From: Ananas comosus
Lineage: Eukaryota; Streptophyta; Magnoliopsida; Poales; Bromeliaceae
NCBI RefSeq assembly: GCF_001540865.1
Contig: NC_033621.1
Span: forward strand, 1,204,466 to 1,268,465
Direction: 5' to 3'
Length of the DNA stretch: 64,000 nt
The translations under genes and the position numbers were made by a program. Shown piece by piece: positions 12,648 to 27,206 of the stretch; within the stretch, counting starts at the first letter, position 1, and each line of letters starts with the position of its first letter. The notes below the pieces were generated by a model. The model made no database searches and was not told where the DNA came from. It saw only the letters and a list, made by a program, of their open reading frames with translations.

Positions 12648-12976
12648 GGAAAAACTTCAAATACCACGAGGTGGTTTCGCACTTTCTCACTATAGTACTC
12701 TATGGTTTAATATTTCGTTAAATTATATACAAAAAACTTCATATATCTTACCTAAGTTTATCGAATATTCATTTTAGTACCTTTAGTTTTAACTTTGTCA
12801 CTGATCTAACAAAAAAACACTCCGAAATGAATAATAAAAAGAAATAAAATGAAACAACAGAGTACTAACTTGATACAAAAATGAAACCATATAGTACTAA
12901 CTTGATGCACTTTAAATCACAAGGGTACTAAAATGAGGAAGTGCGGAACCACAGAAGAGGTTTTTGAAATTTTCCC
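12648..12976. mobile_element. MITE, copy 1 of a family also present at 56.5 kb
   Basis: The left end GGAAAAACTTCAAATACCAC and the inverted right end (AGGTTTTTGAAATTTTCCC) form terminal repeats. Next to them are GGTTTCGCACTTTCTCAC on the left and GAGGAAGTGCGGAACCAC on the right. The interior (CCTAAGTTTATCGAATATTC, TTTAACTTTGTCACTGATC) is shared with 56505-56863. Poly-A lies on both sides. Confidence 0.7.
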
Positions 12977-14259
12977 AAAAAAAAAAAAAAAAGAATAGAG
13001 GAGGTTGGAATGAGAAGCGAGCCACGGATTCCGAGCAATTTATTAATTAATTAATTTTGTGGGTGTTTTTGGGCGAAATTGGGACGGGGAATCTGTGGGT
13101 GATGACGGGGCTACACGTGTGCGCCACCCCACGTGCCACTCACGGGACCCGCACGTGCTCGTCCTACTTCAACCCGTGTCTTAAATATTTCCTCCATAAA
13201 AAATTTTAAGTAATATTTATTTTGCACCATATTTTCGCCTTATTCTGTGTTAATTAATCCGTGAATTATTCGTGAATCTAAATTAAACAGTTTGTTTACG
13301 AATTTTTTTTTTAAAGAAAAAAAATTATTTGTAAATTTTTTAGCCAGTCGAATAATTTACGAATTATTAAAAATTTGACTAAAAATTTATAATTTTGATG
13401 TTTAAATATAGATTATCTTATATTTTATATTTTACATCGAATCTATTTTTTAAGTCGAATTTTTTAACGAATTTAAAAATTGGAAAATAAATTTTATGCG
13501 TATTATATTTATACCGAATTTTTGCTGAATCCAAACTAACTAACTACGGTCCTAGTTACATCATTTTGTCAGAGTTTTTTTACTAATTTTAACGATATAT
13601 TAAGGCAACACATTTGAAATTTTATTTATAGTCCCTCAAGCACAACTTCAAATATTAGAATTCTAAAGTTCTTATAAAAAGAGTATTCACATGTGGGAAT
13701 TTAAATATTTATAAATTTCAATTTGTAACACTTTCGTAAAATATTAACGAAATCTCTAAATTATCCAATTTGTTTGACACAAAACCAAAATATAAATTTG
13801 ACATTGTATAATTTTATTTTAAAGAGAAGTATTTGAGATATTACAAAAAGTGCAAAGTAAAATGGAAAAATATTATTTGTACACTTCCATATGTGATTTT
13901 TGACGTATTACTACAAATTAAAAAAGTGCTATAATTTGACGGTACACTAACAGGCATAATTAGGCGGATTTTGTTTGTTTTAAGCACGTGAAAGTGCTAT
14001 AATTTGTCGATACACTATAATTTGTCGATACACTAACATGCATAATTAGTCTCCTTCGAGGTGACCTAAAGTATTTTCGACTAAATTTTTTGTAACAATT
14101 TATTATTTTCTCTATTTAACAAAGTAATTATGGCTACGATTAATTTTTAAAAAATGATCTTACGAGCGTAAATGATGGATTAGCATATGCAAGTGACCGT
14201 TATATATAACCGTTACACCGAAGCGTGCGCTCCATCCTAGCCGTCCAATCTCCGAATCA
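12977..14259. other. AT-rich intergenic DNA upstream of TPP
   Basis: A GC-richer patch at about 13070-13180 holds several CACGTG-type cores (CTACACGTGTGCGCC, CCACGTGCC, GCACGTGC), which are G-box-like sites for bZIP/bHLH factors. It lies about 1.4 kb before the TPP start, so a regulatory role is only possible. The rest is AT-rich without genes. Confidence 0.4.
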
Positions 14260-14275
14260 GGAGAGAGCGAGCACA

Positions 14276-14363
14276 TCGGGCCCATCCGAGCGTGTTCGCC
14301 TCTCCACGGTGGGCCCTTGGCCCATAAAGTGGGGCCCAATCCGTTCAAACTAAAGTGGGCCCC
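14276..14363 (+). promoter_or_regulatory. Cluster of GCCCA/TGGGC (site II-like) motifs in the TPP promoter
   Basis: At least five GGGCCC/GCCCA/TGGGC cores occur in about 90 bases just before the TATA box (GGGCCCATCC, GTGGGCCC, TTGGCCCA, GGGGCCCAAT, GTGGGCCCC). Such site II elements are known TCP-factor targets in plant promoters of growth-related genes. The function here is inferred. Confidence 0.5.
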
Positions 14364-14410
14364 GAGCCTAAGCATATTTGTTCGTTTCGGTTCCTCGTTC
14401 CCCCAGTCCC

Positions 14411-14418
14411 TATATAAA
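14411..14418 (+). promoter_or_regulatory. TATA box of the TPP gene
   Basis: TATATAAA lies in a C-rich context (CCCTATATAAATCCCC) 123 bases before the ATG at 14541. This spacing leaves a 5' leader of roughly 90 bases. Confidence 0.65.
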
Positions 14419-14540
14419 TCCCCCACCTCCCAACTCCTACTCCCCACCACCAACTAAAACAGAGTACTCTGTTTCGAAATTACTTAATTCAATATCTTTT
14501 CTTAGCGACACTTAAATATTTGATAAAAAAAGTGTCGAAA

Positions 14541-17500
14541 ATGACGAATCATAATGTGTTCACTCCTAAGGACATGCCTCTCGCCGCCGCTGCCGCAGTT
14601 GCTGCGAATGCGACTCTGCACTACTCGTACCCCCCGCCGCGTAGCATCGGCGGGGCCGCCGACTACGCCGGCTTCAAGAAGCTGTTGACACAGCTCGAGC
14701 ACCGCAGCAACAGCGGTGGCAGCAGCGGCGGGTGGATTGGGTCGTGGTTGGATTCCATGCGAGCGTCGTCGCCGACGCACGTCGCCTCCGCCGCCGCAGT
14801 TCTCACGTCGCCCTCTCTCATGGCTCCTTGTACAGCAGAGTATGAGGAGTGGATGGTATGTGTAATTTCTAACGTTGCACAAATTTTTTTTTAGCAAATA
14901 AAGTTAGATGACAAAATAAAAATTCTGTTAGTATCAACAGTTTTATCGGTTACATGTCAAAATCTACATGTTTTCTGAAAAAAAAAAGGAAAAGAAAAAT
15001 TATTGTAATTTGCGAAAACTTTGCGCAGAAGCAGTGCCCATCAGCATCGAACAAGTTCGAGGAGATCACCGCGAAATCGAAGGGTAAAAAGATCGTGATG
15101 TTCCTCGACTACGACGGCACCTTATCGCCGATAGTCGACGATCCGGATCGCGCGTACATGTCCGAAGCGGTGAGAGGAAGCGCGTTTTCCTGAAGCACTT
15201 TTGTAGCTTCCTCTGTTTTTTTCCTAATACTCTGTTTTTTTAAAAGTAATTTTAGAAATATTACGAGAGTAAAATCGGAATTTTGATTCGCGGGTTCTTA
15301 TTGGTTTTAGATGAGAGAGGCTGTGAGAGATGTGGCGAAGTGTTTTCCCACAGCTATTGTGAGTGGGAGGTGCAGAGACAAGGTGCATTTCCATTTTTAC
15401 CCTTTTTACAGTGACATGAGTCTTTTTTTTAATTAAAAAAAATATATCTATATTTATACTATATATATAAAAGCACGTATATTTAAATTTGGGTCTGTCG
15501 ACAGACCCATTTTTCGGCGAAAAAATTAGCGCCTATTTTTTTCTTTCCGTACGAAAAATTTTAAACGTAAGAATAAAAATAGAAATAGAAACCGCAATGA
15601 ATATGTAAGTTCTAGATTAGAGATGTGAAAATCCTAAAAAATAAATTTTCTTATTTAATTTTAAAAGTAAGTTTTCTATAACAGATTATGGGTGTGAAAA
15701 TTCTATAAAAAATATTTTCCTATTTTATTTTAAAATATCTTTTTTAGATATTATCTATTTAATTTCAAAATATATTTTCTTTTTAAGATAAAGGATTTTA
15801 TTTTTCTATTTAATTTCAAAAATTTATTTCCTAACAGATTTTATTTTTCTATTTAATTTCAAAAGTAATTTTTGCATTAGAGATTATTGTTAATTATTTA
15901 TCATTTAAAGCATATTTTTCTTAATAGCGTGATTTATTATTTTAAATTTTTTAGATACATATTTGGCAATCATATAAAATATGGCCTAAAATTAAAAAAT
16001 AATTTAAAAAAATTATAACTTCTTCTAATAATTATTACGTGCATTTGCACATACATTTTACTAGTATATATATATTTCTATTGGTTATTTGGCTAATTAT
16101 TTAATTTAATTCAACTTTAATTTTTGTTCAGGTGTTTAATTTTGTGCGGTTAGCAGAGTTGTACTACGCAGGTAGCCATGGGATGGACATCAGAGGGCCC
16201 ACAAAAAGCCCCAAAAATATAAGAGAGGAGAAGGTGGGATACATACTCCCCAAATGATTGTGATTTGTTAATAAAAAAAAAAATAAACTTTTGACTTTTT
16301 TGGATTTTTTTTATTTTTTTTTATTAGTTACATCTTAAATTTTTTATTATTTTAAATGGTTAATTTCAGGCAAAAGCAATTCTCTGCCAACCTGCAAGTG
16401 AATTCCTTCCCATGATAGAAGAGGTGGAGAGTTTTTCTCCTTCGAAACTTCCTACGAAATTTCATGTTTGCTTATTTTATTTTATTTTATTTTATTGTTT
16501 ACTTTTGACTTTGTGCATGTAATGATTTGTATGTATTAAAAATTATATATGGTGATCTCTTTATCTTCAAAAAAGCTTATTAAAAAAGTGATGTTTAATT
16601 ATGTTACGTCCAAATATTTCCATCCTATAGCTAATGTAGCCTCAATTAATCTCTTTTTTAAAAAAATTTACTTTGTGCATGTAATGATTTGTATGTATTT
16701 ATATTTACTCATGGTGATCTCTTTATCTTCAAAAAAGCTTATTAAAAAAGTGATGTTTAATTATGTTACGTCCAAATATTTCCATCCTATAGCTAATGTA
16801 GCCTCAATTAATCTCTTTTTTAAAAAAATTTACTTTACTTTTATGAAGCTTAGCTAGTTTTTTGTGAATCTAACAAAATCAATGTATTGGCAACAAAAAA
16901 AAGAAAAATCATCTACCATGAGTAAATATAAGTTTTCTTTTATGTTTTGAGCTCAATCCAACAAAGTACACCATGCATAGAATATAGTTTTTACATTTTA
17001 GTTGCACCACTACATGCATGTCTACGTGTATATATGTATCTAACGTGTGATATTTCATGGATTGTGTTCTTATCAAGGTTCACAAAGTATTGGTGGATAA
17101 AACCGGATCGATTCAGGGCGCCAGGGTCGAGAACAACAAGTTTTGTTTATCAGTTCACTTCCGCTGCGTAGATCAAAAGGTAGATATATACATCACCAAA
17201 CTACTAGTGAACCTAAACATGTTCTTTTGCAATAAGTGGAAACATTTTTTGTAAGAGCTACTTATGATTTCTTTGTAACTTTATACTAGAAATGGGACGC
17301 GCTAGCCGAGCAGGTTAAATCGGTTTTAAAGGACTACCCGAAGCTTCGGCTTACGACAGGGCGAAAGGTGCGAGAATACTTTTTAATTTATTGGCTAAAA
17401 CCTATACTATCTATATATATAGTGTGTACTAGTAGTTCCAAGTTTATATTTAGTATCATGAAAATGACTCTATTGGTGTAATGTTTTTTTCCGAGTTTTA

Positions 17501-18156
17501 GGTATTGGAGATTCGCCCAACTATTAAGTGGGACAAAGGGAAGGCACTCGAGTTCTTGTTGGAGTCTCTAGGTGAGCCTAAACACACATTGCACCACATC
17601 ATTTTCACATCATTTTTAGTATATTAAAACATGATGTTTAGCTAATCCTATCATTAGCTATATATATCGACCAATAACCGCCTAATTTCTCTTTGTTTAT
17701 AGGATACGCCAACTTTAGTGATGTATTTCCGGTATACATCGGAGACGATCGCACCGACGAGGATGCTTTCAAAGTATGTATATATATATATATATACATC
17801 TTTCTTGGAACCTTTTTATTTCTTATATATGTTGATGTATACTTATGGCCAATAGATATCTATTGTTAGGAACTTATTGGTCGCTCGATGTTTATTTTAG
17901 GTTTTGCGTGATCGAGGACAAGGTATAGGTATTCTTGTTTCCAAAGTTCCGAAGGACACTAGTGCCTCTTATTCTCTTCAAGATCCCGCGGAGGTAAACT
18001 ATATTTGTAGCCATTATGTGATGTACTTTTGCTATAAAAGTTCACTAGCTATGATTCTAATTTTCTTGCATTGGATGACTTTTATAGGTGATGAACTTTT
18101 TGCGCAACCTAGTGGAGTGGAAGCTTCGCTCGCTCGACGATCGTGTGAAGGTGTAA
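14541..18156 (+). CDS. TPP: Trehalose-6-phosphate phosphatase
   Basis: It dephosphorylates trehalose-6-phosphate to trehalose, the second step of trehalose synthesis and a sugar-signalling switch. Exons: 14541-14855, 15029-15169, 15311-15382, 16132-16233, 16370-16423, 17078-17179, 17290-17367, 17502-17571, 17703-17773, 17901-17993 and 18088-18156. All introns are GT-AG and all phases agree, giving 388 residues, typical of plant TPPs. HAD-phosphatase motifs are complete: [11 protein letters not shown] (nucleophile Asp132, acid/base Asp134), AIVSGR (Ser170) and [11 protein letters not shown] (Asp326, Asp327). Plant-specific blocks [30 protein letters not shown] and [18 protein letters not shown] are also present. 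The N-terminal 100 residues are alanine-rich and variable, as usual. The start is the first ATG after the TATA box. The isoform number cannot be assigned from sequence alone. Confidence 0.95.
15447..16064 (+). mobile_element. Non-autonomous Helitron in TPP intron 3
   Basis: The 618-base segment begins TCTATATTTATACTATATAT and ends in CTAG. It lies exactly between a host A (15446) and T (16065), the Helitron target rule. A GC-containing hairpin GTGCATTTGCAC ends 12 bases before the CTAG, as in Helitron 3' ends. There is no coding capacity. Near the left end is a perfect 20-base palindrome at 15490-15509 (TGGGTCTGTCGACAGACCCA). Most of intron 3 is this insertion. Confidence 0.75.
16513..16836 (+). 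repeat. 162-base tandem duplication in TPP intron 5
   Basis: Units 16513-16674 and 16675-16836 are nearly identical. The differences are clustered about 25-45 bases into each unit (TTAAAAATTATATATGGTGA versus TTATATTTACTCATGGTGA). Neither unit contains an exon or resembles one. The low divergence suggests a recent event. Confidence 0.85.
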
Positions 18157-19081
18157 ATAAGTCGTAACCAGCTCACCACCCCCGTGAAATTTCTCATAAT
18201 GGGAGTGTTAGATGAGTAGTACTGTGTATTTTGCGTACGAACGAGGAAAGTTACTAAGATGGAGTTGTGTGTTCAATTATTTCTATCCTTTGTTCTATCT
18301 TTTTCCTTTCGATTTCCTTTTTCTTGTATAATTGATGGACTAAGCTTGGAAGGGTTTCTTGTTACGTACCTTTCTCAGTAGGTCATGTAAGTAATTTATG
18401 TAAGGCGAAGGAAAAAACTAACAATTTTTCTCCCTTATTTCTATCGTAGATCATATATAGAGTTTGTATATTTCAATACATGATCGATGTTAACAGTTTG
18501 CCTCTATATACTCTCACAAAGGGACTAATTTGGGAAATGGTCACTGTATTTTTTTGATGAATATTATGCATGTAATTAAGCGATCGGTTGCGCGATCATT
18601 TGAATGTTTATCTTGCGTGTTTGACATGTTCATGAGATCTCATGCATGCATGTATAATAAGTTCACTTTTGACTTCTAATCATGCATGCGTAGGATGTTA
18701 GATTTTTCATATGAGAAAATCTACATCCTAACTTTTCCTTTAAAGCTACACAACAGTTGCTCACTCAGTATCTGATAATTTACAGCAAAAACACAATAAC
18801 ATTAACAAGTTTCTCTTTTAAATTGAGCCCATTTTCTACATCAAATTCTTTGTTCTACATGGAGAGATTGGTTGTTCTCAGGGAAAAAAAAAGACCTCAT
18901 TATTTCTCTTTGTGATAGATTTTGGAGTTATTTTTAAGATCTATGGTTTCGACATTTCGAAACTAGCTCGAAATAAATCTAAAGCCTAGCTACACTGCTT
19001 CCATTTCTTCTGACATTAGTTAAATGATCGAGGGATCATGTGCATCTACATGGCTAAGTCATTATCAACAGAAAGAGATAG
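18157..19081. other. 3' UTR of TPP and intergenic DNA
   Basis: The first 250 bases after the stop are the probable 3' UTR. The rest is AT-rich without a supported gene. CATGCATG-type palindromes (RY-like) occur at about 18640-18690. Confidence 0.5.
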
Positions 19082-19630
19082 TGTCGGATCATTGGCGCTA
19101 ATCATTAATCCCAAAAGCTTGAGCTATTAGAAATACGCAACTAATTCACTTAAAGCGTACAGATACAGCGCCCATAGGTATCAATTGTGACTTGGCCCAT
19201 CCGGCCTCACGCCACTTCGAACATGACTCGGCCCAACCCAGCCTCACGCCATATCGAACATGACTCGACCCACATGGCCTCCCGCCACAGGGTAGGATGC
19301 TGACCCATTTAAGCCAACAATCCCCCCTGCAGCACCTGCACACATTTGCAGCATGCGAAAATCGAATCCGTAACCTCTGGCTCTGATCCTACTTGTCAGA
19401 TCACTGGCGCTAACTATTAATCCCAAAAGCTCGAGCTATTAGAAATACGCAACCAATTCACTTAAAACGTACAGATACAGCGCCCACAGGTAGCAATTGT
19501 GACTTAGCCCACCCGGCCTCACGCCACTTCGAAAATGACTCGGCCCAATCCAGCCCACGCCATTTCTAACATGACTCGGCCCACATGATCTCTCGCTATA
19601 GGGCAGGATGTTGATCCATTTAAGCCAACA
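19082..19630 (-). mobile_element. TRIM-type miniature LTR retrotransposon, near complete
   Basis: Two direct repeats of about 238 bases (19082-19319 and 19394-19630) begin TGTC and end ACA on the + strand. They enclose only 74 bases. Read on the minus strand, the inner segment starts with AGGATCAGAGC just after an LTR. This is one or two changes from TGGTATCAGAGC, the classical initiator-tRNA-Met primer-binding site. It ends with purine-rich GCAGGGGGGAT, a polypurine tract, just before the other LTR. Flanking bases GATAG and GATAT resemble a 5-base target duplication with one change. The element has no coding capacity, as expected of a TRIM. Confidence 0.8.
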
Positions 19631-20479
19631 GATATATAGGACTAAAAGATCCAAATGAAATGCCGGTTTTTGCAACTTCTTTTCAACAAATCAAGCTCGG
19701 GTTTGTCAACAAGCAACTTGTGAGCATTAGTAACATGTTTGATTTAAAATTTTTATCAATCAAAATAATGCACTGAGATGAAAATAATCTATGGCCTAAT
19801 TCTTTAAGCTAGGTACGTAGTCGTAATTTGGCGCCGGCCTATGCTATGTTCTCCTCCAAATCACTCCGTTGGATCAAAAGCTAGCTTAAATCAACCAATA
19901 AGTATATATTTTTTTTTTCATGGTAATCGAAAAAAAAAAGGTATCAATATCACTATCCTATATTAATATACGAGTACCTATCCCCACATAACATTTCATA
20001 CTTCGAAGAATAACTACATTCATCAAGCATGATGATCTTTAGTATATATTAAATATGTGGTATATATACTTAGGGGCTTAATTTTAGTTACCTCGTTACA
20101 AAGATCTCACATGATGGTGCTCCATTGCTATTTTCCTCACACAATGGTATAAGCTTCTAAAACTTACCACCTGCTCAATATTATTTATTCATTGTCCCCC
20201 CTCTTGGAAACAAAGTACTCTTAACTCTTTCTAGGATAAAAAATTGACCACATACATATGTGCCTTAAAAAGTATAAATGCTTTTGTCCTTGAGATCCTA
20301 ACATATCAACATGCATGGGCAATGAGCAAAGATCCATTCAAATTAATAGAGTATGACTGTATGAGTAGCTAGCATAATTGGTCACAACTAGATATCTAAT
20401 ATTCTTAAGGAAAAGAGAACAGTTCCCTTTGCTCCCAAAACCATACAAAAGCTTAGTCCCCATAATTGTTTTTGTTACG
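19631..20479. other. AT-rich intergenic DNA, no gene seen
   Basis: Contains poly-T/poly-A stretches around 19908-19940. No supported feature. Confidence 0.5.
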
Positions 20480-20840
20480 ACAAACGCACAAACGGAAATA
20501 AAATGGCGAATACGAAACACTCAAATCACAAGTAAAAAATAAAGATAACACACAAAGTTATGTGAAAAATCCTTTGCAGGAAAAACTACGGGCGAGGGAG
20601 GAGAGAACTTCACTATCGAAACAAAAGGGAATACAATGTTCTTCATATTACAACCGACCACGATCTCACACGCCCCTAGGGCAAAAAGCGAAAAGAAAAC
20701 TCATAACGGGCCCTCCGCTACTCACCACAGACATTCATTTTTCCTCCATAATTTTCTTTTCCAATTTGGTCGCACCGCGAAGCTGTCGGCGAGTCAAAAA
20801 TCCGAACTTGAGTCGATAATCAATTTTGAGTCACATCTAA
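20480..20840. mobile_element. Possible LTR-retrotransposon remnant
   Basis: GTGAAAAATCCTTTGCAGGA followed by AAAACTACGGGCGAGGGAGG and a CTTCACTAT string resembles a stretch often seen in plant Copia LTRs (a 'gaaaaacc...ccacggg' block before 'ttcactat'). No internal region, primer-binding site or second LTR is seen nearby, so it is at most a decayed fragment. Confidence 0.35.
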
Positions 20841-23350
20841 CAGTTTTGATTAATCAACCCCACATCATGTACTCAAAACATGCCCATTCTCTTTTGTTTT
20901 TACCTTTTTTTTTTCTTTTCTTTTTTTTGTGTTGTTTGTTTTGCTTTTTGATATCTTTTGTGTTAGGCCATGAAAGGAAACACACCATACCTACCAGATG
21001 TAAAGCAAAGCCAAAGCTGTGGGAGGAGTTGGAAATCCACTTGATTTTTGTTAAGTGGGGACTCTTTCTTCCTTTTGTCTTTGAGCCTCCATGCCACCTC
21101 CTTCATGCGTGGAAAGGGTTTTAAACTAATGCCTTAGAGAGTCCAAATCATTGAAGTAAGTGTGCTTTTATTCAACACAAACCAACTCATCTCCATTAAA
21201 CAAAACTAATTAAACATCATTTTAAGATCCATTAGTGGCTCATTATATATATACAATGATTGATGTGGGTTTGATGAATGGTTTAGTGGGATTATTAATA
21301 GTAGTTTGGACATGCTACCTATGAAGTCTACAAAAGCTCACATGGGGAGTTTTGAAACTAGGTTCACACATATATTAGAGGAGTTAATTAAGAGGGTGTG
21401 AGGGGTTGATGAGTAACAATGAGAACCACAAATTTTTGAGGATTCATGGGTTTTTATAATTAGAACTTAGAAAAAGGTGCATATTTGGTGAGCATGCATG
21501 TTGTGGTCCTAAGGGCTATGTGTTGCATGGGAATGGTGTGGCCGGTTTATAGTGTGGTGCTTAAAGTGTTAACAAGGTCCACACTCCACACAAGAAATTT
21601 TATTTTTTTCCCCTCCCTCTCTCTGTCCTGTTTTGGTACATGCATTAATTGAGATGCATGCATGTGCAACGAGAGACCACCAACTTTAATAGTGTTTAGT
21701 TGGAGAATAGAGTGGCCACATTAATAGATTATTTCCACTAATATTTACTCGAAATTAATAAAAAAATTTACAGGATCGATGTGTTTGATTGAGACACACC
21801 TTTTTCAACCTTTGTATAGCACTCGATACGAATCTTAAAGCAGCACTAAGTGCTATCGAAGATAGGAAAATTAATGTCGAATATTTCTATTTGGACGATC
21901 CCTTCATCTAGAGATAGCAAGTTCTCGAGAGGCTTATAACTACAGTGAAACATTTGGGCGGTTTCTATACCATATTAAGTATTTAAATCTACTTGTCAAA
22001 TAAGTTTTTGATCTAGTTTGAGGTAAGATGAAACTGTAAAATGTGGAGGGACCAAATGCAGGTCCAGGGACGAAATTGTAATATTTGGAAACTACGGGGA
22101 CTATCCGCACATTTTTACCAGTAAGGCTAACCTAAACATGGACCGGCCCAAAGTGTTCTGTGCTGGTCATTGGCGAAGCCCAATGGCTCAATACATCAAT
22201 GGCCCAATACCTTTTGTAGGACCTTAATGTTTTGGGCCGTCACGAGGAAAAATTAATCGAACCGGCCCATTTATTACGGCCCAAATATATTCTACCAGCT
22301 CAACTAATCTACTTTTTGTGAAAGAAAAGATGCAAATTTGAGAATTTTTAATTTAATTTTATGGTATAATAAGACATAGTCTATGGATATTTCATACCCC
22401 ATAAATCCAAACCCGCAAAGTAGCACAGCGCGAATTTGAGTCTGAAACCTCGAGATAACAGAGTGCGGTTTTTGCCTATGCTAACGTGGATTGGATGAAA
22501 CCAAATAAAAATTGTTAGGAGAGGATTAAGAACTGGCCAAATGCTAATGTCCAATGACTTCTCTATGCAAACTTTGTTTGGAAGGGAAAAGCACAAAAGT
22601 GTAGTGGATATCACAAAGATTGATGCTTATTATGTTAACTTTGCCTCTTTTTTTGGTTTTTCCATTCATAACATTACGCGGAAACTCCAAGAAAATAACA
22701 GGATAATGAACAATAATAAATAATAAACAAGTGATAAGAGGCCTTACTTTGGTTTCTCCTGTGCTTTTAATTTGGTCTCTAATGAGCCATAGACCAATTT
22801 TATTTTATACGTGATGCTGTTGTGTTTTTTTTTTTTTTAATCTTCTGTGACATGAATTTCGAAATGCAAGATATGATGTAGAGGGAGAGAGAGAGAGAGG
22901 ACATAGTTCACACACTCAAAAAATTTACTAAAAATACCAATATAATTATCTGAGGAAAATTTTCATAGGATGATTCCTCATGGTATTTGATTATAACTTA
23001 ATAATCAGAAAAGTTTATGACATAATTGGCTCCTCATGAATTTGTTTCCTCAAGAGGCTATGGTGTTTTTTGTGATCACATAGTTATGAGAAACTAAAAG
23101 CTATTTGTGTGCATGTATGCATATTTATTTGATATGGAGATCATTGGATATACCAAGGCTTAAACTAAACAAAGCAAGAAAAAAAACAAGGCCTCATTAA
23201 TTAAGCTTAGAAAACAATTGAGACACCTTGTAGCAGGGGCTAACTCTTTGTCTTTTATATCAAAAATAAAGAAATGAGCTCTCTCTACAATCCAACTGCA
23301 TAAGAACAATAAGCCAATCATTTTGTGGCTCCCATAATACCTTATTTAAT
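20841..23350. other. Intergenic DNA upstream of the SCPL gene
   Basis: No gene is supported. At about 22140-22300 several GGCCCA/TGGGCC motifs occur (ACCGGCCCAAAG, GAAGCCCAATGG, ATGGCCCAATAC, TTTGGGCCGTC, ACCGGCCCATTT), 1.2 kb before the SCPL start and with no gene immediately after them. A short (GA)n lies at about 22880-22899. Confidence 0.5.
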
Positions 23351-23370
23351 TCTCTCTCTCTCTCTCTCTA
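23351..23370 (+). promoter_or_regulatory. (CT)n tract before SCPL
   Basis: A run of nine to ten CT dinucleotides ends about 82 bases before the SCPL ATG, followed by TATAAATC at 23391-23398. The CT tract is a candidate GAGA-type (BBR/BPC) site. The TATA-like element is close enough to the ATG to leave only a very short leader, so it is uncertain. Confidence 0.4.
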
Positions 23371-23421
23371 CCCCTGTAAGATGACATGAATATAAATCTT
23401 AGCATCATGTGCCCAAGTTGA

Positions 23422-26060
<2,639 letters not shown>

Positions 26061-27205
26061 ACATCGGTTCTCCTTGTTCGCTTCCCAACCAAGATCACAA
26101 TGTGGGTCATTGTGTCATTTATTTTTCTTTTGGGGTGATAATGTATGGTGAACTAAGAAAATGCTAAAGAATAAAAGTTTGAAAATGTTAGTTTTGACAA
26201 TTATGTATCGGAACAAAAGTCCGAAAATTTGCGTCAGATGTAAGAGTTCTTATTCAACATGAGTAGTAAAACTCATATGTTTAGCTCTATAATTTCAGTG
26301 TAAGATGTTGTAATTAGGCCAAATGTTCCTATTTGACCCAGGAACATTTAGCAACAGCACATGCTATGATTCAATATCAGTTCCGCGCCATCTTTTATCG
26401 AGTAAAGTTGACTCTCCATGAATCAAAAAAAAAATTTGAGTCAGAATATGGAAATGTAAAAGAGTGCCTTGATCCATTGATGTTGACCAAGAATACAACA
26501 TTGTGCTCGAGATGAGATACTCGCAATGTTCTGTTTCGTGATTAAAATTTAGAAAACAAGTGTCTGTTTATCCAAATCAAACAGTGACTCCTAATGATAG
26601 ATTCGCATTGTAATCAGTGAATTAGTAATTAGATAATTTGCGGCAGTATATGCCCACAGTAAGATACTATATTTGAACCATTATGAAACTTTGATGCATA
26701 AAAGAGAAATAAGGAAATACGATTGCTTTAATAAATTTTATCCACACCCTACAAAGAGTAGAGTCGGTGGTGAAACAGCTACTGTTGCCGAATTCTTCAG
26801 AAGGTCTCTGACCGCAAAGCCCGGTAACGAAGGGGCTTACGCCGCCGACTTTGTGCAAAATCGGTGGCAACCGTCGCATAGATATAATACGGCGACGAGA
26901 CTCCAAAACGTCGCCGACTTCTAGCTTTGGATTCTAATATGGGATCCGTGTCCGAATGGGGTTCGAAACCTATCCATTTGGATTTACTAATTCCTCAATA
27001 AGTCGAAAATTATCCATGGATCTGATGCTAAATTTTTTGATTTTTTTTGTTTTTGTTTTTTTTTTTCCCAGTGACATGACTTTTTTCGGGTTAGGATTTT
27101 ATCGGGTTTCGGGTTCAACCTTCTTTTTGCTCGTATCGATTTCATCTCCCTCTTTCTCCTATCGCCTCTACGGCCACTCCCCGTCGACACCGCCACTTCA
27201 TTGTT
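26061..27205. other. SCPL 3' UTR and AQR upstream region
   Basis: AATAAA at 26170-26175, 110 bases after the SCPL stop, is the likely poly(A) signal. The rest holds no gene. A moderately GC-rich patch at 26755-26920 lies in front of AQR. Short frames there have no recognisable domain. Confidence 0.5.
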
Positions 27206-27206
27206 T

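Noticed and set aside
23407..23421. Short upstream ORF (ATG TGC CCA AGT TGA) before SCPL
   Set aside because: If the TATA-like element at 23391 is used, transcription would start at or after it, so it may not be in the mRNA.
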